The notes beneath the pieces were generated by a model that saw nothing but the letters and a program-made list of their open reading frames with translations, ran no database searches and was not told the origin of the DNA. A DNA stretch of 45,210 nt, from contig WLPT01000012.1 in NCBI GenBank assembly GCA_009698675.1, positions 1 through 45,210 of the forward strand, given 5' to 3'. The stretch comes from Actinomycetota bacterium. Lineage in GTDB: Bacteria; Actinomycetota; Actinomycetes; Nanopelagicales; Nanopelagicaceae. Shown here piece after piece: positions 22,017 through 32,456 of this stretch (the first letter of the stretch is position 1; the number at the start of each line of letters is the position of its first letter). Made by a program: the position numbers and the translations under genes.

Positions 22017-22077
22017 GCCCGTTGAAATCGCCGACGGGCAGAGGATAAGAGTACGGATGCGCGCCCCCTACGGTCAA
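22017..22077 (-). promoter_or_regulatory. rplU promoter and leader hairpin
   Basis: Minus strand: -35 TTGACC (22072-22077), 18-nt spacer, -10 TACTCT (22048-22053), predicted start near 22041. The roughly 46-nt leader begins with a 6-bp hairpin (GCCCGT / ACGGGC, 11-nt loop; 22017-22039). A leader hairpin on an L21 mRNA could serve autoregulation, as known for L21 leaders elsewhere, but nothing here proves it. Confidence 0.65.
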
Positions 22078-22084
22078 ATTGCCG

Positions 22085-23035
22085 TTAACTGCCCGAATGG
22101 CTCGATGCGATGGCCGTAACCGCCTTCTCAAGAGCGTAAATCGGATCACTGGCCGCGCCTTTGACCTCGGCATCGGCCTTTGCGATGACTCCCACTGCAT
22201 CGGCCAGGGCCCCAGGTGACCAGCGATGAAGTTGGCGACGGGCCTTATCAATCTGCCACGGTGCCATACCAAGTTGGCCAGCTAACTCAAATGATTTAAC
22301 ACCACGATTTGCCCCAGATACCTTTGCAAGGGCGCGAAGGGCCGATGCGATTGCACTAGTAATCATTACTGGATCGGTGCCGGTTTCAAGTGCGCTCCGA
22401 AGTGCGACAAGGGCGGCCGATAGATTTCCATCCAGCGTTGCATCGGCTACATCAAATCCAGTTGTCTCAACTCGCCCTTGATGAAACTTATCTACCATTA
22501 CTTCATCGATAACACCGGCTGGAGCATCTGCGGCAATCTGTGAAACAGCGGCTTGAAGTTCGCGCATATCACTGCCGAGTGCGCCAACTAATGCAGCAAC
22601 GGCCCCTGGTGATGCCTTACGACCTATATCTAAAAAGAGCTCTTTAACAAAGCCCTCTTTTTCGGCCTCTTTTTTCAAAGGCTCACATGCAATTATCTCG
22701 GGCTTAACTTTCTTAATCGCATCAAGGAGTGCCTTACCTTTAACGCCGCCTTTATGAACAAAGACCACGTTCATCGTTGCATCGGGACTGGCTAAATATC
22801 TCGTAATCTCTTCCTTGTTATCTTCAGGAAGATCCTGCAAATCTCGCAGGATAAGTGCACGGCGCTCAGAAAATAATGATGGCGCTAACGCATCGGCAAT
22901 GTCACCGACTACTGTTTCGGCGGCGAAGAGGTTGGTGATCTCGCAGTTATTTTCCTTAAACTCGGCCATCAACTTACTAAGCGCACGATCTGCGAGTGCG
23001 CCCTCTGAGCCAAGGATGAGGTAGATGGCCTTCAT
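22085..23035 (-). CDS. holA: DNA polymerase III delta subunit (clamp loader)
   Basis: 316 aa. Opens the sliding clamp as part of the clamp loader. M-K-A-I-Y-L-I-L-G-S-E-G-A-L-A-D-R-A is the family start, L-I-L-R-D-L-Q-D-L-P lies in the N-terminal AAA-like domain, and A-L-R-A-L-A-K-V-S-G plus W-Q-I-D-K-A-R-R-Q-L in the C-terminal half are typical. ATG 23035 chosen: GGGG lies eight bases upstream and it follows the comEC stop by 4 nt; an in-frame upstream ATG would overlap comEC by 86 bases. The comEA-comEC-holA order is common. Confidence 0.9.
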   Translation of the reverse strand: MKAIYLILGSEGALADRALSKLMAEFKENNCEITNLFAAETVVGDIADALAPSLFSERRALILRDLQDLPEDNKEEITRYLASPDATMNVVFVHKGGVKGKALLDAIKKVKPEIIACEPLKKEAEKEGFVKELFLDIGRKASPGAVAALVGALGSDMRELQAAVSQIAADAPAGVIDEVMVDKFHQGRVETTGFDVADATLDGNLSAALVALRSALETGTDPVMITSAIASALRALAKVSGANRGVKSFELAGQLGMAPWQIDKARRQLHRWSPGALADAVGVIAKADAEVKGAASDPIYALEKAVTAIASSHSGS

Positions 23036-23039
23036 GTGA

Positions 23040-25103
23040 CTACCCCAATCTAAAGAGATTAAATCGACCCTTGCTTGTACGAACTCTAATCCGATGAGCC
23101 TTTGCTGTGATGCTAATAGCGCCATTGATGTCGGTTCGCAGAACCTGCGCCCCGAGTCTAGTCAACGCGCTAATACTTTCTGCTGCAGGATGCCCATATA
23201 GATTCTTAGCTCCCACGCTAATGAGGGCAAGTTGTGGGTCGAGCGCGGCCATCATCGCCCCATCTTGATAGCGCGAGCCATGATGGCAGAGCTTATAAAT
23301 ATCTACCTTTGATAGATCACCCACTAACTCATGTTGGGCAGGTGGCTCTAAATCACCGGCGGTAAATAGTGAGAAATCCCTCGATGTGATCATCAGCGCG
23401 ATGCTCGAATTATTGATCGCCGAACCCTCGCCTGGCATAGATGCAAAGATATGGATACCGCTTTCTGGCCACAGGGTTTTAATAGTGAACTCGCCGATCT
23501 TTATCGCATAGCCCCGCTGCGGCTTCACAATATTTACGCCGCCTACGAGGGCGGCGACATGTGCACTCTCGATTAATGGTTCGGCGTTAGTGCTAATCCA
23601 AAGTTGTGAGACCGCGCGTGCATTTAACGCTCCACTGAGTCCACCACTGTGATCGGCGTGAAAGTGAGAGAGAACCATCAGCGAAATGTCAGTGATTCCC
23701 AAACTCTTAAGGCAGCGATCCTCTAGCACGGGATCAGGACCAACATCTATGACTATGCCTCGATGATTTCCCAAGTTAATAACCATTGAATCGCCTTGGC
23801 CAACGTCGCAGTTTGCAACTTGCCAATCTCCGGCCGGCCAGCGCTGCATCCACGTTAATAACAAAATCATGATAATCGCCGTTATGGAGATCGCCCTCAT
23901 ATATCTTTTGAAAAGCCAGAGAGTTAGAGTGAAAACCCCAACGATAAGAAAGCCAACGCTTCCAGTGCGAAGGGTTATGACTGGAAAACGCGATGTCCAT
24001 GTTGCCACCTCTGCAATAAAACTGGCGGGAAATCTAATAAACCAGATCAAAATATGCGAAATGAACGGAGCAAAGGGTGAGAATAGAGCGGCAATAAATC
24101 CCAGAATTGTGATCGGGCCAACGGCAGGTGCTGCCAGAACGTTTGCAAGGATGCTAATCGGTGATAAATAGCCTGAAAGTGCAACTAAGACTGGAGAGCA
24201 AAAAACAATCGCAGCAATTGGCGGGGCAAAAGCCTCTGCAAGCTTCGGCGGAATATAGCGCGAGAGTTTTTCGATTACGACAGGGGCAAATAAGAGAAGC
24301 CCTGCAGTTGCCATAACAGATAGCGCAAAACCGGCATCGCGTGCCTGCCACGGATCACCGATAACAACTGCGCCAACTGCAAAGCCTAAGGCAGGTAGGG
24401 AGTCTCGAGTGCGATGCATACCCTGTGCAATCAAGAGCACTGCAGCCATCGCTGCTGCCCGTAAGACCGATGGTGATGGGCGCACTAATGCAATAAAGCA
24501 GATGAGTGAAATCGCTGTCGCACCTAGACGTAATCGAAGCCTGCGGAAAATAAACTGCATGCACCACAAAACAAAGCTAGAAACTATTGCAAAGTTAGCA
24601 CCACTTACTGCAACTAAATGCATTAATCCTGAACGCTTCATCGCGGTTTTAAACTCTAAACTCTGCTTGGAGGTATCCCCCAAGACCATTCCTGGAATAA
24701 GAGCGCCTGCATCTCCTGCCCCAGAGGCATCACGAAGACCAAAGCGAATCGAGGCCAAAGCTTTAGCCCACCTTGAAGCTTGAGTAATAACCCGCACATC
24801 CTCATCGATTATTACAAGTGCTCCAACCCGTCCCTCGTTGCTCTCAACTATGCGGGCATTGGAGCTAAAACTTTGTCCAGGCAACATCAAGAGTGCACTT
24901 CTGCGCGGCGTAATTACTCGGATTGGTATACCCATTGCATAAGAGTGGCTCGCAGTCTTTACATAAATTGCGCGTGCAAGAAAACTAAAGTTGCCAGAAG
25001 TTGTCTGGTTTGGGTCTGTTACAACTTGCGCCATTATCTCTACCGGCTGCCCATAGAGTTTGGAGAGTTCGGAGTTTTGGAGGGATGCTTGTCGCATCGA
25101 CAT
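23040..25103 (-). CDS. comEC: ComEC/Rec2-type DNA-uptake channel with metallo-beta-lactamase domain
   Basis: 687 aa from the first ATG. Inner-membrane channel that takes single-stranded DNA into the cytoplasm during transformation. An OB-like periplasmic part (about 20-120) is followed by the multi-helix Competence domain (G-L-M-H-L-V-A-V-S-G-A-N-F at about 165) and a C-terminal metallo-beta-lactamase domain with L-S-H-F-H-A-D-H-S-G-G and C-H-H-G-S-R. The same frame stays open upstream to the comEA stop and encodes 59 further residues that look like the missing N-terminal membrane segments, but no ATG, GTG or TTG occurs there. An AUU at 25280 overlapping the comEA stop (TAATT) is one candidate start. 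Confidence 0.9.
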   Translation of the reverse strand: MSMRQASLQNSELSKLYGQPVEIMAQVVTDPNQTTSGNFSFLARAIYVKTASHSYAMGIPIRVITPRRSALLMLPGQSFSSNARIVESNEGRVGALVIIDEDVRVITQASRWAKALASIRFGLRDASGAGDAGALIPGMVLGDTSKQSLEFKTAMKRSGLMHLVAVSGANFAIVSSFVLWCMQFIFRRLRLRLGATAISLICFIALVRPSPSVLRAAAMAAVLLIAQGMHRTRDSLPALGFAVGAVVIGDPWQARDAGFALSVMATAGLLLFAPVVIEKLSRYIPPKLAEAFAPPIAAIVFCSPVLVALSGYLSPISILANVLAAPAVGPITILGFIAALFSPFAPFISHILIWFIRFPASFIAEVATWTSRFPVITLRTGSVGFLIVGVFTLTLWLFKRYMRAISITAIIMILLLTWMQRWPAGDWQVANCDVGQGDSMVINLGNHRGIVIDVGPDPVLEDRCLKSLGITDISLMVLSHFHADHSGGLSGALNARAVSQLWISTNAEPLIESAHVAALVGGVNIVKPQRGYAIKIGEFTIKTLWPESGIHIFASMPGEGSAINNSSIALMITSRDFSLFTAGDLEPPAQHELVGDLSKVDIYKLCHHGSRYQDGAMMAALDPQLALISVGAKNLYGHPAAESISALTRLGAQVLRTDINGAISITAKAHRIRVRTSKGRFNLFRLG

Positions 25104-25279
25104 GAGGGATGAACCAAGTAGTAGGGCGGTAATGATTACCGTAAAGCGCAGTTTTCTACTGGCTAATGAAAACAGAGTTATCAGAGCAGCTGCGATGCTT
25201 ATGCGCCACGGCTCTATTGCGCTTTGAAGTAGTGCACCGAGCCAAATAGCTGCGCCAACTGCAATCGCACGAAAGTCAA

Positions 25280-25888
25280 TTACACGCGAATTTTGCTTTT
25301 TATCTGCGCGAATTTTGCAACACCTATTCCGCTTACTTTTTGAAGCTCATCGATCGTGGCAAATGGGCCATTTGTTTTTCGATACTCAATGATTCGACTG
25401 GCGATGACAGGACCAATGCCATCAAGAACATCTAATTGGGCCGCAGTTGCACGATTGATATTGATCGGCCCGGTATGCACGCTCTTGGTGACATGCACGC
25501 CTGCACTATTTACTGCCATGGTATCTACATAGATCTGTTCGCCATCGGAAATAACTCGAGCTAAATTGATAGTAGATAAATCAGCACCTGGAGCCGAATC
25601 TCCCGCCGCCTTTATGGCATCTATCACGCGTGAATTTGCTGCCATCGTGTACACCCCAGGCTTGTTGACGGCGCCAGTTACATCGATGAAGATCTCTGGA
25701 GTTGCAATTTGTATCGGCACAACCGGTGGCGCGACAACCTCGTGGGTTGTTCCACGAACAACTATTAGTGACGAGCAGAAAATAGTTAGAAGGCCGAGAA
25801 TTAAAAGTGCTCGTTTTTGTATCTGTGAATAGTGAAGCTCGTACCACCAGTTGCTAATGCTTTCAAAGGCTTGAGTTATATGGTTCAT
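25280..25888 (-). CDS. comEA: ComEA-type DNA-binding competence protein
   Basis: 202 aa. Binds incoming double-stranded DNA outside the membrane and passes it to ComEC. Membrane anchor at about residues 27-45, SLBB-like domain at about 67-125 (F-I-D-V-T-G-A-V-N-K-P-G-V-Y), and a C-terminal helix-hairpin-helix pair at 140-200 (I-N-R-A-T-A-A-Q-L, G-I-G-P-V-I-A-S-R-I-I-E-Y-R, G-I-G-V-A-K-F). The stop lies at the head of the comEC frame. A weak TTAAAT box is 7 nt before the ATG, so it may be leaderless. No pilus genes are nearby; whether the cell is transformable cannot be told here. Confidence 0.93.
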   Translation of the reverse strand: MNHITQAFESISNWWYELHYSQIQKRALLILGLLTIFCSSLIVVRGTTHEVVAPPVVPIQIATPEIFIDVTGAVNKPGVYTMAANSRVIDAIKAAGDSAPGADLSTINLARVISDGEQIYVDTMAVNSAGVHVTKSVHTGPININRATAAQLDVLDGIGPVIASRIIEYRKTNGPFATIDELQKVSGIGVAKFAQIKSKIRV

Positions 25889-25969
25889 GCCCCCGATTTA
25901 AGCGCCTATATCAATTGTGCAAATCGAATTTCATAGGCTTGGGGATACTCGCAACCTTTAAACTGTAAT

Positions 25970-26149
25970 TTAGCGCCTCGGTTGAACTGGAACCCCAAGG
26001 GCCGCTGCCTCTTGTGCCGCCAGCGTGAATGCGAGAACTTCTCGACCTTGTTCACCTGTCAATAATGGTTGCGTTCCATTCATTAACGCATCGATAAAAT
26101 GCTGACCAGATTTAACAAAGCTGCTGCCCCGCACCACAAGAGGCTCTAG
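25970..26149 (-). pseudogene. C-terminal remnant of a Gfo/Idh/MocA-family oxidoreductase
   Basis: Fifty-nine codons ending at TAA, overlapping the leuS stop and closed upstream by an in-frame TAA at 26153-26155. The translation (H-F-I-D-A-L-M-N-G-T-Q-P-L-L-T-G-E-Q-G, then V-L-A-F-T-L-A-A-Q-E-A-A and G-V-P-V) matches the extreme C-terminus of Gfo/Idh/MocA sugar dehydrogenases, normally about 330-400 aa. The Rossmann half and most of the C-terminal domain are absent. The piece looks like the tail left after a deletion that joined it to the 3' end of leuS. A GTG at 26137 could start 55 codons, but a functional product is unlikely. Confidence 0.7.
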
Positions 26150-28632
26150 CCGTTAATAACGATATTGACGATTTTTGGGGCGCGCGTAATTACCTTTGAG
26201 ATCGTTGCCCCCGTCAGAGCTTGAATAATGCCGGGCAGGGCTAAGGCTGCCGCTTCCAGCTCGCCATCGCTGATACTTGGTGAAACATCCAAGCGATCTT
26301 TAATCTTGCCATTAATCTGAATAACGGCGGTGACCGTATCTGCAACTAATAGTTTTTCATCAACCACGGGCCAGCCGGCAAGGGCTACGGCCGGTTTATG
26401 CCCCAAGCGCTCCCACATCTCTTCGGCGGTAAATGGCGCCACTAATGAGAGCATGATCGCAATTGCCTCTACGGCCTCACGGACTGCAGGGTCTGCAGCA
26501 CCGCAACCTGAATCGATAGCTTTACGTGTTGCATTTACTAACTCCATAACACGAGCTACTGCAACGTTAAAGCGAAATGATTCAACTGCGAAATCTGCAT
26601 CGTGTAATGCCTTGTGCGTGACCTTGCGAAGTGATGTGTCACCATTTAAGAAATCCACTCCAGGTGCACTCGTTACATCCCCTGATAATCGCCAAGCACG
26701 CGATAAGAATTTTACTGACCCCGATGGCGAAACATCCGACCAATCGACGTCATCTTCAGGAGGTCCGGCAAAGACCATTGATAATCGAATTGCATCAACA
26801 CCGTGATGTTCGAGCTCATCAGATAAACGTACTAAGTTGCCGCGGCTCTTTGACATCGCTGAGCCATCCATCACAACCATTCCTTGATTCAATAAACGCG
26901 TAAAAGGCTCATTGAAATCGAGCATCCCCATATCGTTGAGGACTTTAGTGAAGAAGCGGCTATAGAGAAGGTGCAAGATGGCATGTGTTACACCGCCAAC
27001 GTATTGATCTACAGGTAGCCAGGTCTCCATCTCTTTCTTTGAAAAAGGCTCATTGTGGTTTGTCGATGATGGATAACGTAAGTAGTACCAAGATGAGTCC
27101 ACAAAGGTATCCATTGTGTCGGTATCGCGCTTGGCATCATTTGCGCACTTAGGGCATTTAACATTTACCCAATCGGTGGCAGCACCTAACGGAGATACTC
27201 CCTTTGGCTTTAGATCTAAACCATCTGCGCTAGGAAGTATCAATGGAAGTTGATCGGCAGGAACTGGAACTTCACCACACTTAGGGCAGTGAATAATAGG
27301 AATCGGAGTACCCCAATAACGCTGTCGTGAGACTAACCAGTCGCGAAGACGGTAGTTACGTGCAGCTTTTCCAACTCCATCGCTTTCAAGTTGGGCACTA
27401 ATTGCCGTGATAGCGGCATCTTTACTGAGGCCATTGAGTGCGCCAGAGTTAATTAATACGCCATCTCCACCAGTTGCAATTCCCGTTTCATTTGGATCCT
27501 CCCCGCCTGTATCAACGACAACTACAACTGGCAGTTTCATTGCACGGGCAAAATCTAAATCGCGCTGATCGTGTGCAGGCACGGCCATGATTGCACCGGT
27601 TCCATAGTCGGCTAAAACATAGTCACTTGCCCAGATTGGTAGCTTGGCCCCATTAACTGGATTGATTGCATAACGATTTAAGAAGACACCTGATTTTGGT
27701 CGATCCGTTGCTAAGCGATCAATATCGCTATCGGCCTTAATTTTTTCTAGATAGGCGGCAAACTCGGTTTCAACGCCTGAACCAACTGCTAGCTCAGCGG
27801 CTAATTCACTATCGGCTGCAACAACCATAAAGGTGGCGCCGAACAAAGTATCAGGGCGAGTTGTGTAAACCGTGACCGGTTCACTGCGATTTTCAATGAG
27901 AAATGAAACATTGGCGCCGCTTGATCGTCCGATCCAGTTGCGCTGCATCATCAAAACTTTCTCAGGCCACTTGCCTTCTAGCTGGGCCATGTCATCGAGC
28001 AGACGATCGGCGTAATCGGTAATTTTGAAATACCACTGATTCAACTTCTTCTTAGTAACGGCAGTGTCGCATCGCTCGCAGAGACCGGCAACGACTTGTT
28101 CATTTGCTAAAACAGTCTGGCAGCTTGGGCACCAGTTAACTGCTGAGTCTTTCCGATATGCCAGTCCGCGCTCATGTAACTGCAAGAACAGCCACTGGTT
28201 CCACTTGTAATACTCGGGATCGCACGTATTAAAGACTCGATCCCAGTCAAAGGAGCATGCAAAGCGGCGCATCGATGCCTTCTGAACGGCAATGTTTTCA
28301 TAGGTCCAAATCTTTGGATCTTCATTTCTTTTAATTGCCGCGTTTTCGGCCGGCAGACCAAAAGCATCCCACCCGATCGGATGCATGACGTTGAAGCCCT
28401 TTTGAATCCAATACCGTGCGATGACATCACCAAGGGCATATGCCTCGGCATGGCCCATGTGTAAATCACCTGATGGGTAGGGAAACATATCTAAAACATA
28501 TTTTTTTGGACGGTTGTCGCCTTCACGACCGGATTTAAAAGGTTGAATCTGATCCCAAACTGGCAGCCATTTTTCCTGCACGTAGGCGAAGTCATATGCC
28601 GCGTGCGCCTCGTTTGTACTATCTATATTCAT
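26146..28632 (-). CDS. leuS: Leucyl-tRNA synthetase
   Basis: 828 aa, class Ia. HIGH-like motif [11 protein letters not shown] at residues 51-61. The editing domain includes [11 protein letters not shown]. Two Cys4 zinc sites are seen (C-P-S-C...C-E-R-C and C-P-K-C...C-P-K-C). The KMSKS-like motif is A-M-S-K-S-R-G-N, with Ala replacing the first Lys. ATG 28632 is the only sensible start: the frame continues upstream only through tRNA sequence. The start codon is 3 nt beyond the tRNA-Ala 3' end and has neither a Shine-Dalgarno nor a suitable -10 box, so expression must come from the tRNA-containing transcript. Confidence 0.96.
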   Translation of the reverse strand: MNIDSTNEAHAAYDFAYVQEKWLPVWDQIQPFKSGREGDNRPKKYVLDMFPYPSGDLHMGHAEAYALGDVIARYWIQKGFNVMHPIGWDAFGLPAENAAIKRNEDPKIWTYENIAVQKASMRRFACSFDWDRVFNTCDPEYYKWNQWLFLQLHERGLAYRKDSAVNWCPSCQTVLANEQVVAGLCERCDTAVTKKKLNQWYFKITDYADRLLDDMAQLEGKWPEKVLMMQRNWIGRSSGANVSFLIENRSEPVTVYTTRPDTLFGATFMVVAADSELAAELAVGSGVETEFAAYLEKIKADSDIDRLATDRPKSGVFLNRYAINPVNGAKLPIWASDYVLADYGTGAIMAVPAHDQRDLDFARAMKLPVVVVVDTGGEDPNETGIATGGDGVLINSGALNGLSKDAAITAISAQLESDGVGKAARNYRLRDWLVSRQRYWGTPIPIIHCPKCGEVPVPADQLPLILPSADGLDLKPKGVSPLGAATDWVNVKCPKCANDAKRDTDTMDTFVDSSWYYLRYPSSTNHNEPFSKKEMETWLPVDQYVGGVTHAILHLLYSRFFTKVLNDMGMLDFNEPFTRLLNQGMVVMDGSAMSKSRGNLVRLSDELEHHGVDAIRLSMVFAGPPEDDVDWSDVSPSGSVKFLSRAWRLSGDVTSAPGVDFLNGDTSLRKVTHKALHDADFAVESFRFNVAVARVMELVNATRKAIDSGCGAADPAVREAVEAIAIMLSLVAPFTAEEMWERLGHKPAVALAGWPVVDEKLLVADTVTAVIQINGKIKDRLDVSPSISDGELEAAALALPGIIQALTGATISKVITRAPKIVNIVING

Positions 28633-28635
28633 ACG

Positions 28636-28708
28636 TGGAGCTGAGGGGATTTGAACCCCTGACCCCCTGCATGCCATGCAGGTGCGCTACCAGCTGCGCC
28701 ACAGCCCC
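28636..28708 (-). tRNA. tRNA-Ala (GGC)
   Basis: 73 nt, full cloverleaf. Acceptor stem GGGGCTG / CAGCTCC with the G3-U70 pair that identifies alanine tRNAs and discriminator A73. Anticodon stem CCTGC / GCAGG around loop ATGGCAT, giving anticodon GGC. T arm GGGG-TTCAAAT-CCCC. The 3' CCA is not encoded. It lies in line between the phosphatase gene (34 nt upstream) and leuS (3 nt downstream), with no clear promoter of its own. Confidence 0.97.
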
Positions 28709-28742
28709 AATTGCTTGAGAAGGGCAAACCTTACCGCATGAA

Positions 28743-29405
28743 TTACGGGGTAGGTGCGCCACTCTCTTCACCATAGACAGGCTCTGGGATGGAACCGGCG
28801 TTATGTTCGATTAAATTCCATTGGCGGGGATTGCGTTGAAGAATCGACCACGATGCATTTGAAAGTCCACCAATAACACCCCAATGCGAAAGCGGAAGTT
28901 GTAATAGATCACCTAAGACACATCGAGCGGTGCCACCATGGGTTGCAACAACCAATAGTTGGTCGCTCTTGCCATCTAGTGCCTGATTGATTACATCGAC
29001 TGCACGTTTGGCAACTTCGCTTCGGCGCTCCCCTGTTGTACCTGCAGGATTATCATCGCCATCAATCCAACGAATAAAGTTCTGAAAATCTTCGGCGCGA
29101 TTTTCAGCACCGGTCTTGCCCTCCCACAATCCACCATTAGTCTCACGCAGACCTTCATGCACGTTAACGCTAAGACCAACTAAATCAGCAAGTGCCTGCG
29201 CGGTATCGCGCGCGCGCCCCAAGTCACTTGAAATAATCGCAGTCGGATTCATGCCCGCCAAAATCTCGGCAGCATGAGCAACTTGAAAACGTCCTACATC
29301 GTTTAATGCAATATCGGAGTGACCTTGAAAACGATTAACCATATTCCAATCAGTCTGACCATGACGCCATAAAAGTACGCGATTACCGGCCATGTACTGC
29401 GGCAT
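28743..29405 (-). CDS. Histidine phosphatase (phosphoglycerate mutase-like), probable glucosyl-3-phosphoglycerate phosphatase
   Basis: 220 aa. The catalytic R-H-G motif is in L-L-W-R-H-G-Q-T-D-W-N, with a later T-H-G-G-T-A-R carrying the second histidine. The family covers mutases and phosphatases. The position right after nadD-rsfS matches mycobacterial Rv2419c (GpgP), which dephosphorylates glucosyl-3-phosphoglycerate, so that role is the best guess from synteny, not proven. ATG 29405 has GAGG nine bases upstream and overlaps rsfS by 23 bases; a second ATG at 29393 would overlap by 11. Confidence 0.85.
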   Translation of the reverse strand: MPQYMAGNRVLLWRHGQTDWNMVNRFQGHSDIALNDVGRFQVAHAAEILAGMNPTAIISSDLGRARDTAQALADLVGLSVNVHEGLRETNGGLWEGKTGAENRAEDFQNFIRWIDGDDNPAGTTGERRSEVAKRAVDVINQALDGKSDQLLVVATHGGTARCVLGDLLQLPLSHWGVIGGLSNASWSILQRNPRQWNLIEHNAGSIPEPVYGEESGAPTP

Positions 29406-29760
29406 CTTTCACTGCCTCAAGGTCAATGGTCGGGCAGTCATTCCACAAACGATCGAGCATGTAGTACTTGCGAAGTTCAGTGCTTTGAATATGAACAACT
29501 AAATCTGAATAATCTAGGAGAATCCATTCAGCACCCTTTTCACGGCGTGCTGGCTTCTCTCCAATTGCAGTTAATTGACGCTCGACCTCATCGGCGATTG
29601 CATCGACTTGAGCAACGTTTTGTCCAGTAGCGATGAGAAAAACTTCGCTAAGGACAAGTTGGTCAGATAAATCGATAGCAACTAAATCTGTTCCGATTTT
29701 TTCTATTACAGCTTTAGCCGCTGCTTGGGTGATTTCTAGAGTGCGTGCGCTAATTGTCAT
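29383..29760 (-). CDS. rsfS: Ribosomal silencing factor
   Basis: 125 aa, RsfS/Iojap family. Binds L14 and blocks 30S-50S joining when nutrients run short. V-A-I-D-L-S-D-Q-L-V-L-S-E-V-F-L-I-A-T-G-Q-N, then P-A-R-R-E-K-G-A-E-W-I-L-L-D-Y-S-D-L-V-V-H are the family core. ATG 29760 chosen: GGGAG upstream, start M-T-I-S-A-R-T, and an 11-base overlap with nadD. A longer reading from 29790 would add ten residues not typical of the family. Confidence 0.93.
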   Translation of the reverse strand: MTISARTLEITQAAAKAVIEKIGTDLVAIDLSDQLVLSEVFLIATGQNVAQVDAIADEVERQLTAIGEKPARREKGAEWILLDYSDLVVHIQSTELRKYYMLDRLWNDCPTIDLEAVKDAAVHGR

Positions 29761-30298
29761 AGAGGTTATTCTCCCGTATAAACGCGCCAACTATTTCCGG
29801 CACATCTGCGCTCAAACCGGCACGAACTGCAGTTGCCGAGACATCAAGGGCTGCAATATCTATCCCATGTGGGGCAAAACCAGGACGATTAATACAGATT
29901 ATCGACACCAATGCATGGAGCTCGGCGGCGCGATGCCATTGATCGATCTTCGAGTAGGCATCTGCTCCCATGATTAGAAATATCTCATCGTTAGGGTAGG
30001 AAGCACGAACCGCCTCTACGGTATCGATTGCATAGCTTGGACCTGCGCGCAAAATCTCAATGGGATTGACTTGAACATGAGTTGAAATACTCTCGGGCAA
30101 AGTCGTCAGCGCCAACTGGCACATTGCTCGCCGTTGTGCCCCCGATGCAACGGGTGAATTCTCCCGAAGTAATGGCTGCCCAGCTGGAACGAGAATTAAT
30201 CGATCGATTATTTTCTTTTCAATCAGTTGCCTTATGACCTGTAGATGACCGTTGTGAATCGGGTCAAAAGTTCCGCCATAGATTCCAACTCGGGACAA
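29750..30298 (-). CDS. nadD: Nicotinate-nucleotide adenylyltransferase
   Basis: 182 aa. Makes deamido-NAD from nicotinate mononucleotide and ATP. Nucleotidyltransferase motif G-G-T-F-D-P-I-H-N-G-H at residues 8-18, M-G-A-D-A-Y, and S-A-T-A-V-R near the end in place of the usual I-S-S-T-x-I-R. The start is TTG, one base after the stop of the small membrane protein. Overlaps rsfS. Confidence 0.94.
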   Translation of the reverse strand: MSRVGIYGGTFDPIHNGHLQVIRQLIEKKIIDRLILVPAGQPLLRENSPVASGAQRRAMCQLALTTLPESISTHVQVNPIEILRAGPSYAIDTVEAVRASYPNDEIFLIMGADAYSKIDQWHRAAELHALVSIICINRPGFAPHGIDIAALDVSATAVRAGLSADVPEIVGAFIRENNLYDN

Positions 30299-30299
30299 A

Positions 30300-30422
30300 T
30301 TAATCCCGGTCTAAGCGAAGAGCTAAGTAAAGAAATAGTGAGAGGATGCCGAAAGTTACAAGACCATAGGCAATGGCCGGCATTGGAAGTTCGCGAAGAG
30401 TTTCAGCGGCTAGGTTCGTCAT
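30300..30422 (-). CDS. 40-residue single-helix membrane protein between ligA and nadD
   Basis: ATG at 30422 with AGGA eight bases upstream, 12 nt after the ligA stop; ends one base before the nadD TTG. The sequence has an acidic/polar head (T-N-L-A-A-E-T-L-R-E), a short P-M-P-A turn, a hydrophobic stretch of about 20 residues (about 17-36) and a charged end R-L-D-R-D. The ribosome site, tight packing and membrane profile support a real gene. A similar tiny membrane protein is, from memory, found near nadD in other actinobacteria. Function unknown. Confidence 0.75.
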   Translation of the reverse strand: MTNLAAETLRELPMPAIAYGLVTFGILSLFLYLALRLDRD

Positions 30423-30434
30423 GGCCAAATCCTA

Positions 30435-32456
<2,022 letters not shown>

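Noticed and set aside
28633..28677. 15-codon N-terminal extension of leuS
   Set aside because: These codons are the 3' half of the tRNA-Ala gene translated; the true start is the ATG at 28632.
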